A stretch of DNA of 64,000 bases, taken from the NCBI GenBank assembly GCA_045587445.1, contig JAZNCH010000002.1, positions 43,549 to 107,548 of the forward strand. Direction: 5' to 3'. Of this stretch, positions 16,912 to 25,485 are shown piece after piece. The position numbers were made by a program, and so were the translations under genes. Under the pieces are notes generated by a model, which saw only the letters and a program-made list of their open reading frames with translations, ran no database searches and had not been told where the DNA came from. Numbering within the stretch: position 1 is the stretch's first letter; each line of letters starts with the position of its first letter. Source of the stretch: RGIG1995 sp045587445 (GTDB lineage Bacteria; Bacillota; Clostridia; Oscillospirales; CAG-272).

Positions 16912-16975
16912 CACAATAAGAATAATAAGTTTTTTGACTTTTATCAATTTAAGCAAATTAATCCAGGGAGGCACT

Positions 16976-18436
16976 ATGAAAAAAGCTTTTTCAAAAATTT
17001 TAGCATTGGTTTTAGCACTTATTATGCTCCTTTCCATGCTTGTTGCATGCGGCGGTAATTCAGATCCAAAAAACAAGGACGAAGAAGAAATAAAGGGAAC
17101 TGCCGAAAACCCCAATCTTCCCGCAAAAGATTACGGGGAATATGAGTTTACGTTTATTACAAACGAAGGCGGCGCATACAACACCAGATATATTGTTTCG
17201 GAAGGCGAAGACGGAGAGATTCTTGACTCTGCTATTGCAAAAAGAAACTCTATTATTGAAGAGAAATACAACATTAAGATTCGTCAGTTCAAGGTTTCCG
17301 AAATTCTTACAACTGTAAGAACACAAATTATGGGCGGCGCTTGCGAATTTGACGCTATTCTTGCTTCATGTTCAAATCTTTCGACAATGGCTCAGGAAAA
17401 TCTGCTTTTGAACCTGCTTGATATTGAGACTTTTAATTGGGATAAATCTTATTGGGACAGCAACTCAAAAGACCAGCTTATGATAGGCAACAAGTTGTTT
17501 TTTGCAAACTGTGCTCTCAATATACACACCATAGGATTCTGCGTATTTTTTAATAAAAAGTTAGTTGAAGACTTCCAGCTTGCAGACCCATATGAACTTA
17601 TGAAAAAGAACGAGTGGACCATTGATAATTGGGCAAATATGGTTAATTCCATTTCCGTAGATGTTGACCAAGACGGACACATGACAGAATTTGATATGTA
17701 CGGAACACTTACAGAGCACCATAATCCAAGAATGTTCCTTTATGCATCGGGACTCAGAGCGACAACCAACGATGAGACTGGATACCCTCAGTTAACGCTT
17801 ATGCAAAACGGCGATAAGACTGTAACCCTCTATGAAAAGCTGAAGCAAGTATTTACAGATACATCGCATTCATACTGCATGGATTGCTCGAGCGTAAAAT
17901 TTGACAGTGAACAGTATCCTCACAAGTACTCATATCTACGTTATTTGTTTACACAAGATTTGTACTTGTTCCATTATACCAGCGAGGGCTCTCTTGTGGA
18001 ATTTGCAGATATGGTAAGCGAATTTGGTGTTCTTCCGTTCCCAAAATATGACGAACACCAAGACGGATATAAAACGATATATCCTTATAACAATAACCTC
18101 CTTGCGCTTCCCAACATACAGGATAATTTGGACCGTACAGCAGCTATAATTGAAGATATGAATTACGTTTCCAGCTTTACCGTTGTTCCGACATGGTTTG
18201 AAACACTTCTTACGAGAAGATATGTAAGAGATGACGAATCCGAAGAAACTTTACATATTCTCCGCAATAACTGCGTATATGATATAGGTCTTTACTACAA
18301 TTTTGGCAACCTCCGTTCAGAAATACTCGACGTTAACCCAATGCAGTCAAATATTTCCAGAAACTACGCAAGATTTGAAAAATCTGTAAAAGCAGCTATC
18401 AAGAAGATTTACTCGGACTTTGACGAATTTAAATAA
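16976..18436 (+). CDS. Orphan extracellular solute-binding lipoprotein
   Basis: The 486-residue product begins with a lipoprotein signal peptide (MKKAFSKI, hydrophobic core, LVAC-GG lipobox near residue 24) and a short charged linker. The mature part looks like a large ABC-type substrate-binding protein of the extracellular solute-binding class: GGACEFDAILASCSNLSTMA near the hinge and many Trp and Tyr residues suitable for sugar stacking. The ATG at 16976 has CAGGGAGG upstream; the longer frame has no signal sequence. No permease or ATPase gene is adjacent, so it must work with distant transporter parts or as a sensor. A strong terminator follows. Confidence 0.85.
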   Translation: MKKAFSKILALVLALIMLLSMLVACGGNSDPKNKDEEEIKGTAENPNLPAKDYGEYEFTFITNEGGAYNTRYIVSEGEDGEILDSAIAKRNSIIEEKYNIKIRQFKVSEILTTVRTQIMGGACEFDAILASCSNLSTMAQENLLLNLLDIETFNWDKSYWDSNSKDQLMIGNKLFFANCALNIHTIGFCVFFNKKLVEDFQLADPYELMKKNEWTIDNWANMVNSISVDVDQDGHMTEFDMYGTLTEHHNPRMFLYASGLRATTNDETGYPQLTLMQNGDKTVTLYEKLKQVFTDTSHSYCMDCSSVKFDSEQYPHKYSYLRYLFTQDLYLFHYTSEGSLVEFADMVSEFGVLPFPKYDEHQDGYKTIYPYNNNLLALPNIQDNLDRTAAIIEDMNYVSSFTVVPTWFETLLTRRYVRDDESEETLHILRNNCVYDIGLYYNFGNLRSEILDVNPMQSNISRNYARFEKSVKAAIKKIYSDFDEFK

Positions 18437-18452
18437 TACCAAACAATAACGC

Positions 18453-18490
18453 AACAAGCCTTTTCCAATTGGGGAAAGGCTTGTTTTTTT
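18453..18490 (+). terminator. Terminator of the lipoprotein gene
   Basis: ACAAGCCTTTTCC and GGGGAAAGGCTTGT pair around AATT and are followed by a T run. Confidence 0.9.
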
Positions 18491-18727
18491 GCCTCTATGC
18501 ATTTATTAAAACTACCCCAAAAGCCTTTTTTACAATCACTTTTATGTAAAATTTATCATTTTATCTATACTTTTGTTGAACAAAAAATATTTATTTGGCT
18601 TAACAAACCAACTTTTTGGTCAATAATTGTATACACGCAAAAAAATGCCCCTATTACTTTTATGAAAATCGGGTGATAAAATATAGTACAAAAAACTTTT
18701 TATATATTACGGAAAGCAGGTAATACA

Positions 18728-19984
18728 ATGGTTATAAAAAGCGAACGGGGAATTAACGATATTGAGCTTTTGGAAGCCATAAAAAAGTCGATAGAAAATA
18801 AAAAACTTAAGAATGTTTTGCTTCTGCCCCCCGACCACACAAGACTTTATTCGGGCGCGGGTAAAATCTGCTCTATGTATTACAACTTGCTGAAAGACAC
18901 TTGCAAAATTGATATAATGCCCGCCCTCGGCACACACGAACCTATGTCCGAAGCGGAATGTAAAATATTTTTCGGCGAAGATATTCCTTATTCAAAGTTT
19001 TTGGCTCACAACTGGAAAACCGACGTTGTAAAGCTCGGTGAAGTTCCCGCCGAATTTGTTTCCGAGGTTTCCGAAGGGCTTGTTAACACCAAAATTGACG
19101 TCGAAGTAAACAAGTGCCTCATTTCCGGAAAATACGACCTTATAATATCCATGGGGCAGGTCGTCCCCCACGAGGTTGTCGGTATGGCAAACTATTCAAA
19201 AAACATCTTTGTCGGCTGCGGCGGGAGCTCTATGATAAACAGCTCTCATATGCTTGGTGCATTCTACGGTATGGAACGCATTATGGGAAAAGACTTCTCA
19301 CCCGTACGTAAAGTTTTTGACTATGCCGAAGAAAACTTTATTCAAAACATACCTTTGATGTACGTTCTCACAGTTACCACTAACGTGGGCGACGACGTAC
19401 ACATTCACGGACTCTTCATCGGCAGAGAAAGAAAACTCTTTGAAGAAGCTGTTGCTCTAAGCCAGAAAAAGAATCTTAACTACCTTGACACCCCCTTAAA
19501 AAAAGTTGTCGTATATCTTGACGGCAGAGAATTCAAGAGCACTTGGCTCGGAAACAAATCCGTTTACAGAACAAGAATGGCTATTGCCGACGGCGGTGAG
19601 CTTATCGTTCTTGCTCCCGAAGTTGCAAAATTCGGTGAAGACAGCGAAAACGACAGACTTATCAGAAAATACGGTTATGTCGGCAGAGAAAGAATACTTG
19701 AGCTCGTTAACAAGAACGAAGATTTGGCAAACAATCTTTCTACGGCAGCTCACCTTATACACGGTTCTTCAGACGGCAGATTTAGCATAACCTACTGCAC
19801 ACGTAAGATTACAAAAGAAGAGGTCGAGGGTGTAAACTTCAAATATATTCCCTACGAAGAAGCGGCTAAAAAATACGATATTACAAAGCTCGTTGACGGT
19901 TACAACACGGTTGACGGCGAAGAAATATTTTATATAAGCAATCCCGCTTTGGGACTGTGGGTAACAAAGGACAGGATACAGTAA
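18728..19984 (+). CDS. LarA-like nickel-pincer racemase family protein (DUF2088)
   Basis: LarA enzymes use a covalently bound nickel-pincer nucleotide to racemise or epimerise 2-hydroxy acids. This 418-residue protein keeps the pattern: DHTR at 36-39, GTHEP at 68-72, and H148 followed ten residues later by K158 in VVPHEVVGMANYSK. That matches the H174/K184 spacing of lactate racemase, K184 being the cofactor attachment site. The rest differs from classic LarA, and no larB, larC or larE is nearby, so the substrate is unlikely to be simply lactate. Its stop overlaps the start of a wrecked PHP gene (TAATG), and gnd and a PfkB kinase follow, suggesting a sugar-acid pathway. Confidence 0.85.
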   Translation: MVIKSERGINDIELLEAIKKSIENKKLKNVLLLPPDHTRLYSGAGKICSMYYNLLKDTCKIDIMPALGTHEPMSEAECKIFFGEDIPYSKFLAHNWKTDVVKLGEVPAEFVSEVSEGLVNTKIDVEVNKCLISGKYDLIISMGQVVPHEVVGMANYSKNIFVGCGGSSMINSSHMLGAFYGMERIMGKDFSPVRKVFDYAEENFIQNIPLMYVLTVTTNVGDDVHIHGLFIGRERKLFEEAVALSQKKNLNYLDTPLKKVVVYLDGREFKSTWLGNKSVYRTRMAIADGGELIVLAPEVAKFGEDSENDRLIRKYGYVGRERILELVNKNEDLANNLSTAAHLIHGSSDGRFSITYCTRKITKEEVEGVNFKYIPYEEAAKKYDITKLVDGYNTVDGEEIFYISNPALGLWVTKDRIQ

Positions 19985-20135
19985 TGAACTACATCGACCT
20001 TCACACACACTCTTATTATTCCGACGGCTCAATGACACCGATTTTCACGGTGCAAACAAACCGCAGATAAAAATCGGAGTAGGCTACGGCAACCTCAAAA
20101 TTCCATACGAATTACTTGAGAAAATAAAACAGTAA
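19984..20135 (+). pseudogene. PHP-domain phosphoesterase remnant with an internal deletion
   Basis: The ATG overlaps the upstream stop codon and reads IDLHTHSYYSDGSMTP, the unmistakable N-terminus of a PHP phosphoesterase. The frame then runs into unrelated codons and stops at 20070. In another frame, from about 20034, the sequence reads DFHGANKPQIKIGVGYGNL to a stop at 20135, which is the usual C-terminus of the same family. Some 200-250 internal residues are therefore missing and the two ends are out of frame. The junction lies near 20032-20036. It was evidently once translationally coupled to the LarA-like gene. Confidence 0.8.
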
Positions 20136-20191
20136 TTTTTTAATTTATAATATAGTTACCGTAAAAAATAACGACAGAACGGAGAATAAAA

Positions 20192-21643
20192 ATGAAAAAA
20201 TCAGACATTGGATTGATAGGTCTTGCCGTAATGGGCGAAAACCTCGTTATAAATATGGAAAGTCATGGCTTTACAGTCTCGGTTTACAACCGTACTACCG
20301 AAAAAGTAAAAAGCTTTGTTGAAGGCAGAGCAAAGGACAAAAACATTGTAGGAACATACAGCCTCAAGGAGCTTGTTGCTTCTCTCGAAAAGCCTCGTAA
20401 GGTTATGATGATGATTAAGGCGGGAAGTGCCGTTGACACTACCATAGAATCCCTTATTCCCCTGCTTGAAGAAGGCGACATTATTATTGACGGCGGGAAC
20501 TCACATTTTCCCGATACCGCTCGCAGAACTGCGTACGTTGAATCAAAAGGTCTCCTTTACATCGGTACCGGCGTTTCCGGCGGTGAAGAAGGCGCACTCA
20601 AAGGCCCAAGCATGATGCCCGGCGGTTCTCCTGCCGCTTGGGAATCTGTTAAGCCCATATTCCAGGCAATTTGCGCAAAAGTTAAAGACGGCTCACCTTG
20701 TTGCGACTGGGTTGGCGAAAACGGTGCAGGTCATTTTGTAAAAATGGTTCACAACGGTATTGAATACGGCGATATGCAGCTTATTTGCGAAGCATATCAC
20801 CTTATGCACGATTATCTCGGTCTTTCTGCAGACGAAATGCACGAAATATTCACAGAATATAACAAGGGCGAACTCGACAGCTATCTTATAGAAATCACAC
20901 GCGATATTCTCGGTTACAAGGATACAGACGGCTCTGCTATCGTTGAAAAGATTCTCGATACTGCAGGTCAAAAGGGAACGGGGAAGTGGACAGTTATCGC
21001 TGCTCTCGACGAAGGCGTTCCGTTGACACTTATCGGAGAAGCTGTTTTCTCACGTTGTCTCTCCGCCATCAAGGAAGAGCGTGTTGAAGCTTCTAAAGTT
21101 TTAACCGGTCCTACACCTAAATTTGAAGGCGACAAGGCTCAGTTTATTTCTGATATTAAAGACGCCCTATTCGCAGCAAAAATAGTTTCTTACGCTCAGG
21201 GTTACACACTTATGCTGGCGGCCGCTAAAACATACGGCTGGAACCTAAACTACGGCGGTATCGCTCTTATGTGGCGTGGCGGCTGTATCATCAGAAGCGT
21301 ATTCCTCGGCAAGATTAAAGAAGCATTTGACAACAATCCAGCACTTACAAACCTTCTTCTTGCCCCCTACTTCAAAAGCGTTATGAATAAGGCTCAAGCT
21401 GGTTGGAGACGCGTATGTGCAGCAGCTATTGCAAACGGTATTCCCGCACCCGCTATGACAACAGCGCTTTCTTACTATGACGGTTACCGTTGCGAGAGAC
21501 TTCCCGCAAACTTACTTCAGGCTCAGAGAGACTACTTCGGTGCACACACCTATGAAAGAGTTGACGCTCCTCGCGGTCAGTTCTTCCACACTAACTGGAC
21601 AGGTGAAGGCGGCGACACGGCAGCTTCCAACTACGTGGTCTAA
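20192..21643 (+). CDS. gnd: 6-phosphogluconate dehydrogenase, decarboxylating
   Basis: Gnd oxidises 6-phosphogluconate to ribulose-5-phosphate with release of CO2. The 483-residue protein is the long form. It has the Rossmann motif GLAVMGENL with NRT, the substrate loop GVSGGEEGALKGPSMMPGG, the catalytic segment GAGHFVKMVHNGIEYGDMQ with Lys and Asn, and a C-terminal DYFGAHTYER...FHTNWTG tail. It lies 36 bases before a PfkB kinase. In this context it may serve gluconate use as well as the pentose phosphate pathway; that is inference. Confidence 0.97.
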   Translation: MKKSDIGLIGLAVMGENLVINMESHGFTVSVYNRTTEKVKSFVEGRAKDKNIVGTYSLKELVASLEKPRKVMMMIKAGSAVDTTIESLIPLLEEGDIIIDGGNSHFPDTARRTAYVESKGLLYIGTGVSGGEEGALKGPSMMPGGSPAAWESVKPIFQAICAKVKDGSPCCDWVGENGAGHFVKMVHNGIEYGDMQLICEAYHLMHDYLGLSADEMHEIFTEYNKGELDSYLIEITRDILGYKDTDGSAIVEKILDTAGQKGTGKWTVIAALDEGVPLTLIGEAVFSRCLSAIKEERVEASKVLTGPTPKFEGDKAQFISDIKDALFAAKIVSYAQGYTLMLAAAKTYGWNLNYGGIALMWRGGCIIRSVFLGKIKEAFDNNPALTNLLLAPYFKSVMNKAQAGWRRVCAAAIANGIPAPAMTTALSYYDGYRCERLPANLLQAQRDYFGAHTYERVDAPRGQFFHTNWTGEGGDTAASNYVV

Positions 21644-21679
21644 TATTACTTCAATAAATCTAACAATTGGGGAAAGATA

Positions 21680-22756
21680 ATGAAAGAACTCAAGAAAAAC
21701 TGTAAATACGCCCTTGTTGTTCCCACAAGTATGGGCGTTAGAATAACTCCCGAAAACAGTCAGCCCGTTGCCGCAAGCGATATGTTCCGTATGCAAGCGA
21801 CAAGTGCTGAAACAAACGTTGCAAGTATTTCCGCATACCTCGGTCTTCCAGTTAAAGTTCTTACAAGGTTTGTAAAGGGCAGTCCTATTGCCGCATTTAT
21901 CAAGCAGAACCTCCGTTCCAGAGGTATGGATTTTGAAGGTAAAGACATTGAACAGGGCGGTCCTTGGGGGTATCGCCACCAATTTAATATCGCTGATAGC
22001 GGCTACGGACTCAGAGGTCCCCGCGTTGCCAACGACAGAGCAGGAGAAGTAGGAAGAACTCTTTGCCTTGAAGACTTCGACCTCGAAAGAATCTTCGGCA
22101 AAGAAGGCGTACAGATACTCCACCTTTCCGGACTTATCGGTGCACTTTCTCCCGAAACAAGCAAGTTCTGTCTTGAACTTGCAAGAGCTGCAAAGAAATA
22201 CGGCACACTTATTTCCTTTGACCTTAACCACAGAGCTTCTTTCTGGGAAGGCAGAGAACAGGAACTTCACAATATCTTTACAGAAATTGCAAGTGTATCC
22301 GATATTCTTGTCGGTAACGAAGAAGACTTCCAGCTTTGCCTTGGCATTGAAGGTCCCGAAGCGGGCGGTAAGGATATTTCTTCCAAAATTGAAAACTTTA
22401 AGGAAATGACCGCAAGAGCTAAGAAAGCGTTTCCCGAAACCTCGGTATTCGCAACGACTCTCCGTCAGGTTATTAATGTAAATTTACACCTCTGGGGTGC
22501 TATTACCTTGGTTGGCGACGAGTGGTACATTGAAGAGCCTCGTGAAATCCGCGTTCTCGACAAAATCGGCGGCGGCGACGGCTTCGTAGGCGGTTTGCTC
22601 TACTCCATTCTTAAGGGCTGGGAGCCTGAAAAATGGGTTAAATTCGGTTGGGCTACAGGTGCTATGGCTACAACGTTCCTCACCGACTATGCACAGCCTT
22701 CCGACGAGGATCAAGTTTGGGCTATCTACGGCGGAAACGCAAGAGTTAAGAGATAA
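21680..22756 (+). CDS. PfkB-family sugar or sugar-acid kinase
   Basis: The 358-residue ribokinase-like fold protein has the family's second signature DKIGGGDGFVGGL near residue 293, with the catalytic Asp in GGGD, and resembles 2-keto-3-deoxygluconate kinases. An ISFDLNHRASFW segment matches the FD.N.R motif of KDG/fructokinase members. Directly behind gnd, it could phosphorylate gluconate or a related acid to feed 6-phosphogluconate metabolism, but the substrate cannot be read from sequence. It closes the LarA-like/PHP/gnd cluster and is followed by a terminator. Confidence 0.88.
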   Translation: MKELKKNCKYALVVPTSMGVRITPENSQPVAASDMFRMQATSAETNVASISAYLGLPVKVLTRFVKGSPIAAFIKQNLRSRGMDFEGKDIEQGGPWGYRHQFNIADSGYGLRGPRVANDRAGEVGRTLCLEDFDLERIFGKEGVQILHLSGLIGALSPETSKFCLELARAAKKYGTLISFDLNHRASFWEGREQELHNIFTEIASVSDILVGNEEDFQLCLGIEGPEAGGKDISSKIENFKEMTARAKKAFPETSVFATTLRQVINVNLHLWGAITLVGDEWYIEEPREIRVLDKIGGGDGFVGGLLYSILKGWEPEKWVKFGWATGAMATTFLTDYAQPSDEDQVWAIYGGNARVKR

Positions 22757-22774
22757 ATTAACACAACGATTATT

Positions 22775-22811
22775 AAAAGGGAAAACTTTTTGAAAAAAGT
22801 TTTCCCTTTTT
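22775..22811 (+). terminator. Terminator after the PfkB kinase
   Basis: AAAAGGGAAAACTTTT and AAAAGTTTTCCCTTTT are perfect 16-base arms. Similar GGGAACTTTTT/AAAAAGTTCCC hairpins occur at 39312-39335 and 48398-48429. Confidence 0.85.
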
Positions 22812-22881
22812 AAATCCCTTTCAAAAACTTTTAATAATGTTTTATGTAAATATATCGAGTTAAAATAATGCATTTTTATTC

Positions 22882-22910
22882 TTTACTTTTATGTTCGCGT
22901 GTGTTATACT
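22882..22910 (+). promoter_or_regulatory. Promoter of the MNT/HEPN pair
   Basis: TTTACT and TATACT are separated by 17 bases, about 40 bases before the MNT start. Confidence 0.5.
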
Positions 22911-22952
22911 ATAGGGTGGAAAATAATTTTTCAAAGGCAAGGGGTAAACAGA

Positions 22953-23276
22953 ATGTCAAATAATTTATGCGAATCGAAAGAAATACGTTTCATTTGCGAG
23001 GAAATAAAGAAACTTTTTGACGTTGAATCCATTATCGTATTCGGTGTAAAACGCAGCGAAAACGATAATTCGGTTACTGACCTCGATATTTGCGTCGTTG
23101 CAAACACCGACGATAAAAACGCTTGGATAAAAAAAGCGTACATTGAAATAGACAGCGAAATACCTTTTGACCTTTTTCTTTATACTCCGAAAGAATGGGA
23201 GGCGCTGAACCAACAAAGCGAAAGCTTTGCTTCCCGTATCACTCGAAAGGGGTGCGTTTATTTTGGCAAGGCGTAA
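22953..23276 (+). CDS. MNT-type nucleotidyltransferase-domain protein with altered active-site motif
   Basis: This 107-residue protein has the minimal nucleotidyltransferase fold: FGVKRSENDNSVTDLDICV covers residues 30-47. The canonical motif is GS-X10-DxD. Here G31, D43 and D45 are kept at the right spacing but the Ser is Val32. MntA antitoxins use this motif to AMPylate a HEPN toxin, so activity may be changed or lost. The ATG has AAGGGG upstream. It overlaps the HEPN gene by 14 bases, the usual arrangement of the two-gene module. Confidence 0.8.
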   Translation: MSNNLCESKEIRFICEEIKKLFDVESIIVFGVKRSENDNSVTDLDICVVANTDDKNAWIKKAYIEIDSEIPFDLFLYTPKEWEALNQQSESFASRITRKGCVYFGKA

Positions 23277-23679
23277 ATCCCGAGACAGCAAGATTTATAC
23301 AAATTGGATGATATACGCCGAAAATGACCTTCGCGCCGCCACTTCTCTCCGCAGAAACAAGCACACGCTTCTTCTTTCGGCTTTTCATTCCCATCAAGCA
23401 ATCGAAAAAACGTTAAAGGCTTATATGTTGGCGCAAAAAGGATTTGCCCCTGACGGTCATAATATTATATTTTTGTGCAAAACCGCAGCAAAAATTAACG
23501 AGGGGTTTTACGACTGGCTCGACGAGTGTATCGCTCTAAACAACTACTATATTCAAACACGCTACCCGCCCGACTTCCCCCTCGAAATAGACAAGGCAAC
23601 GGCAAAAAAGCTATCGGTAATGGCGCAAAACTTATACAGATTTGCGTTTAATGAATTGGTAAAAGTACAATTTGAATAA
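23263..23679 (+). CDS. HEPN-domain protein, partner of the MNT gene
   Basis: A helical HEPN domain (PF05168-like) fills the 138 residues: WMIYAENDLRAATSLRR, FHSHQAIEKTLKAYMLAQKG, DGHNIIFLC and YYIQTRYPPDFP. I see no RX4HXY RNase motif of the HepT toxins, so it is more likely of the non-toxic or substrate-binding type. TTG at 23263, with AAAGGGG upstream, is the best start, giving a 14-base overlap with the MNT gene. It lies between the gnd cluster and galK. Its function is unknown. Confidence 0.75.
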   Translation: MARRKSRDSKIYTNWMIYAENDLRAATSLRRNKHTLLLSAFHSHQAIEKTLKAYMLAQKGFAPDGHNIIFLCKTAAKINEGFYDWLDECIALNNYYIQTRYPPDFPLEIDKATAKKLSVMAQNLYRFAFNELVKVQFE

Positions 23680-23721
23680 AAACCACCGAAAAAAACAGTT
23701 TCCTATATTAGAAGGTTTTTT

Positions 23722-25008
23722 ATGAATATCAATGAACTAAAGCTTTATATAAAAAAAGGAAAACTTAACGATAGATTTGCTTCTCTTTACGGCGAAAATA
23801 TGATTGAATTCCAGACCGAAAGATACTTGAGAACCATCGACAACTACGTCTTGCAGTACGGTGACGCAGGAAAAGATATGCAACTCTTCTCCGTTTCGGG
23901 CAGAAGCGAAATTTCGGGTAACCACACCGATCACAACAACGGTAAGATTATCGCTGCTGCAATAAATCTTGACATTATCGCAGTTGTATCGCAGAGAGAC
24001 GACGGCATAATTAACGTTAAGAGTGAAGGCTTTGACAAGGTTGATACGATAAATATTAAAAACATTGCACCCGGTGAGAATTATTATTTTTCATCATATG
24101 CACTTATCGCCGGTATGTGCGACGGATTCAGAAACAAGGATTACAAAATCGGCGGATTTGACGCATATACCACAAGCACAATTTTTAAGGGTTCGGGTCT
24201 TTCCTCCTCTGCCGCATTCGAGGTTATGATTGGTAACATTCTCAACCACCTTTACAACGCCGGAAAGGTTGACAATGTTGAAATTGCAAAAATAGCTCAG
24301 TTTGCAGAAAACGTACACTTCGGCAAAAAGAGCGGTCTTATGGACCAGATGGCTTGTGCTGTCGGCGGCTTTATTAACATTGATTTTAAAGACACAAACA
24401 ATCCTGTTATAAAGAAAATCAACTTTGATTTGAACAAATACGGATACTATCTTTACATAGTAAACACAGGCGGAACCCACGCCGACCTCAACGCAGACTA
24501 TTCTTCCGTACCCGAAGAGATGAAATCGGTTGCAAGATTACTTGGCAGTGAAGTGTTACGTGAAGTTAAGTATTCGGATATTATCGACAATTCCGCTATG
24601 CTTCGCGAAAAGGTCGGCGACAGAGCAATACTCCGTTCAATTCACTATTTGAATGAAAACGAGAGAGTTACAAAACAGGTTGAAGCTCTCGAAAAGGGCG
24701 ACCTTGACGGCTTTTTCGCAAACGTTATCGCTTCAGGGTTGTCAAGCTTCCGCTTCTTGCAGAACGTTTACACTGTAAAAAACGTTGAAGAGCAGGGACT
24801 TTCTCTCGCACTCGCTGTCTCCGAACAGGTATTGCTCGGTAAAAAGGCGGCTTGGCGTGTTCACGGCGGCGGCTTTGCAGGTACTATTCAGGCATTTGTT
24901 CCCATTAGTGAATCCGAAAATTACAAGAATGAAATTGAAAAAATATTTGGAAAAGGCAACTGCGTTGCACTCAGAGTAAGAAACGACGGTGCCGTAAAGG
25001 TTATATAA
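23722..25008 (+). CDS. galK: Galactokinase
   Basis: GalK phosphorylates galactose at C1 for the Leloir pathway. The 428-residue GHMP kinase shows the galactokinase signature GRSEISGNHTDHNNG near residue 60, where the usual sequence is GRVNLIGEHTDYNGG. The ATP loop GSGLSSSAAFEV is near 155 and HGGGFAGT near 375. The Ile-Ser-Gly-Asn variant differs slightly from the textbook motif, so another aldohexose kinase cannot be excluded. No galT or galE is adjacent. A small membrane protein gene starts 4 bases after its stop. Confidence 0.88.
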   Translation: MNINELKLYIKKGKLNDRFASLYGENMIEFQTERYLRTIDNYVLQYGDAGKDMQLFSVSGRSEISGNHTDHNNGKIIAAAINLDIIAVVSQRDDGIINVKSEGFDKVDTINIKNIAPGENYYFSSYALIAGMCDGFRNKDYKIGGFDAYTTSTIFKGSGLSSSAAFEVMIGNILNHLYNAGKVDNVEIAKIAQFAENVHFGKKSGLMDQMACAVGGFINIDFKDTNNPVIKKINFDLNKYGYYLYIVNTGGTHADLNADYSSVPEEMKSVARLLGSEVLREVKYSDIIDNSAMLREKVGDRAILRSIHYLNENERVTKQVEALEKGDLDGFFANVIASGLSSFRFLQNVYTVKNVEEQGLSLALAVSEQVLLGKKAAWRVHGGGFAGTIQAFVPISESENYKNEIEKIFGKGNCVALRVRNDGAVKVI

Positions 25009-25011
25009 GAA

Positions 25012-25455
25012 ATGGCTAAAAAGAAACATAAAAAAAGAAGAAGCTTTATTCCCGAAAGCGAAGCCAAGAACGCGGTAAAAAAATCTTTTACCGCATTTAA
25101 CTGGAAACTTTTTGGCAAGCTCGTACTTTCGTTTGTCATAATCTTCAGCTTATACCAGCTCGGACTAAAACTTGGCGAAATTTATAATCCGATTATTATA
25201 ACGGTAGTTGTTGTTACTTATGTGATAGCAACGACAATACTTGCGGCGGTATTCATTATTATGAACAGGGGAGTATCAAACGATGTCCCCACCAAAGAAC
25301 AACTGCGAAATGATATGTCAGACGAAGAAAAAGAAAAGTTTATAGCTGATTTAATTGAAAGCAGAAAAAAAGCAAAGAAAATTCTTCTTGTGCTTATCCC
25401 TCTAATTTTTACTCTGCTTTTCGATATGCTCTATCTCTTCTTTTTGGTAAAGTAA
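25012..25455 (+). CDS. Small membrane protein of unknown function
   Basis: The 147-residue product starts with a very basic tail (AKKKHKKRRSF) and has three membrane segments at about 35-52, 60-84 and 124-145, with an acidic loop of about 35 residues between the last two. I do not recognise a family. It follows galK by 3 bases and precedes walJ by 30, so it belongs to that transcript. Confidence 0.75.
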   Translation: MAKKKHKKRRSFIPESEAKNAVKKSFTAFNWKLFGKLVLSFVIIFSLYQLGLKLGEIYNPIIITVVVVTYVIATTILAAVFIIMNRGVSNDVPTKEQLRNDMSDEEKEKFIADLIESRKKAKKILLVLIPLIFTLLFDMLYLFFLVK

Positions 25456-25485
25456 TCAGATATTGTATTTATATACGGTGAAACG

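Larger units (their letters stand above)
16648..16975. other. Intergenic region with two divergent promoters
   Basis: This stretch between the microprotein and the lipoprotein gene holds the rny-side promoter (16711-16739) and the lipoprotein promoter (16883-16911). I see no further gene or long hairpin. Confidence 0.7.
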
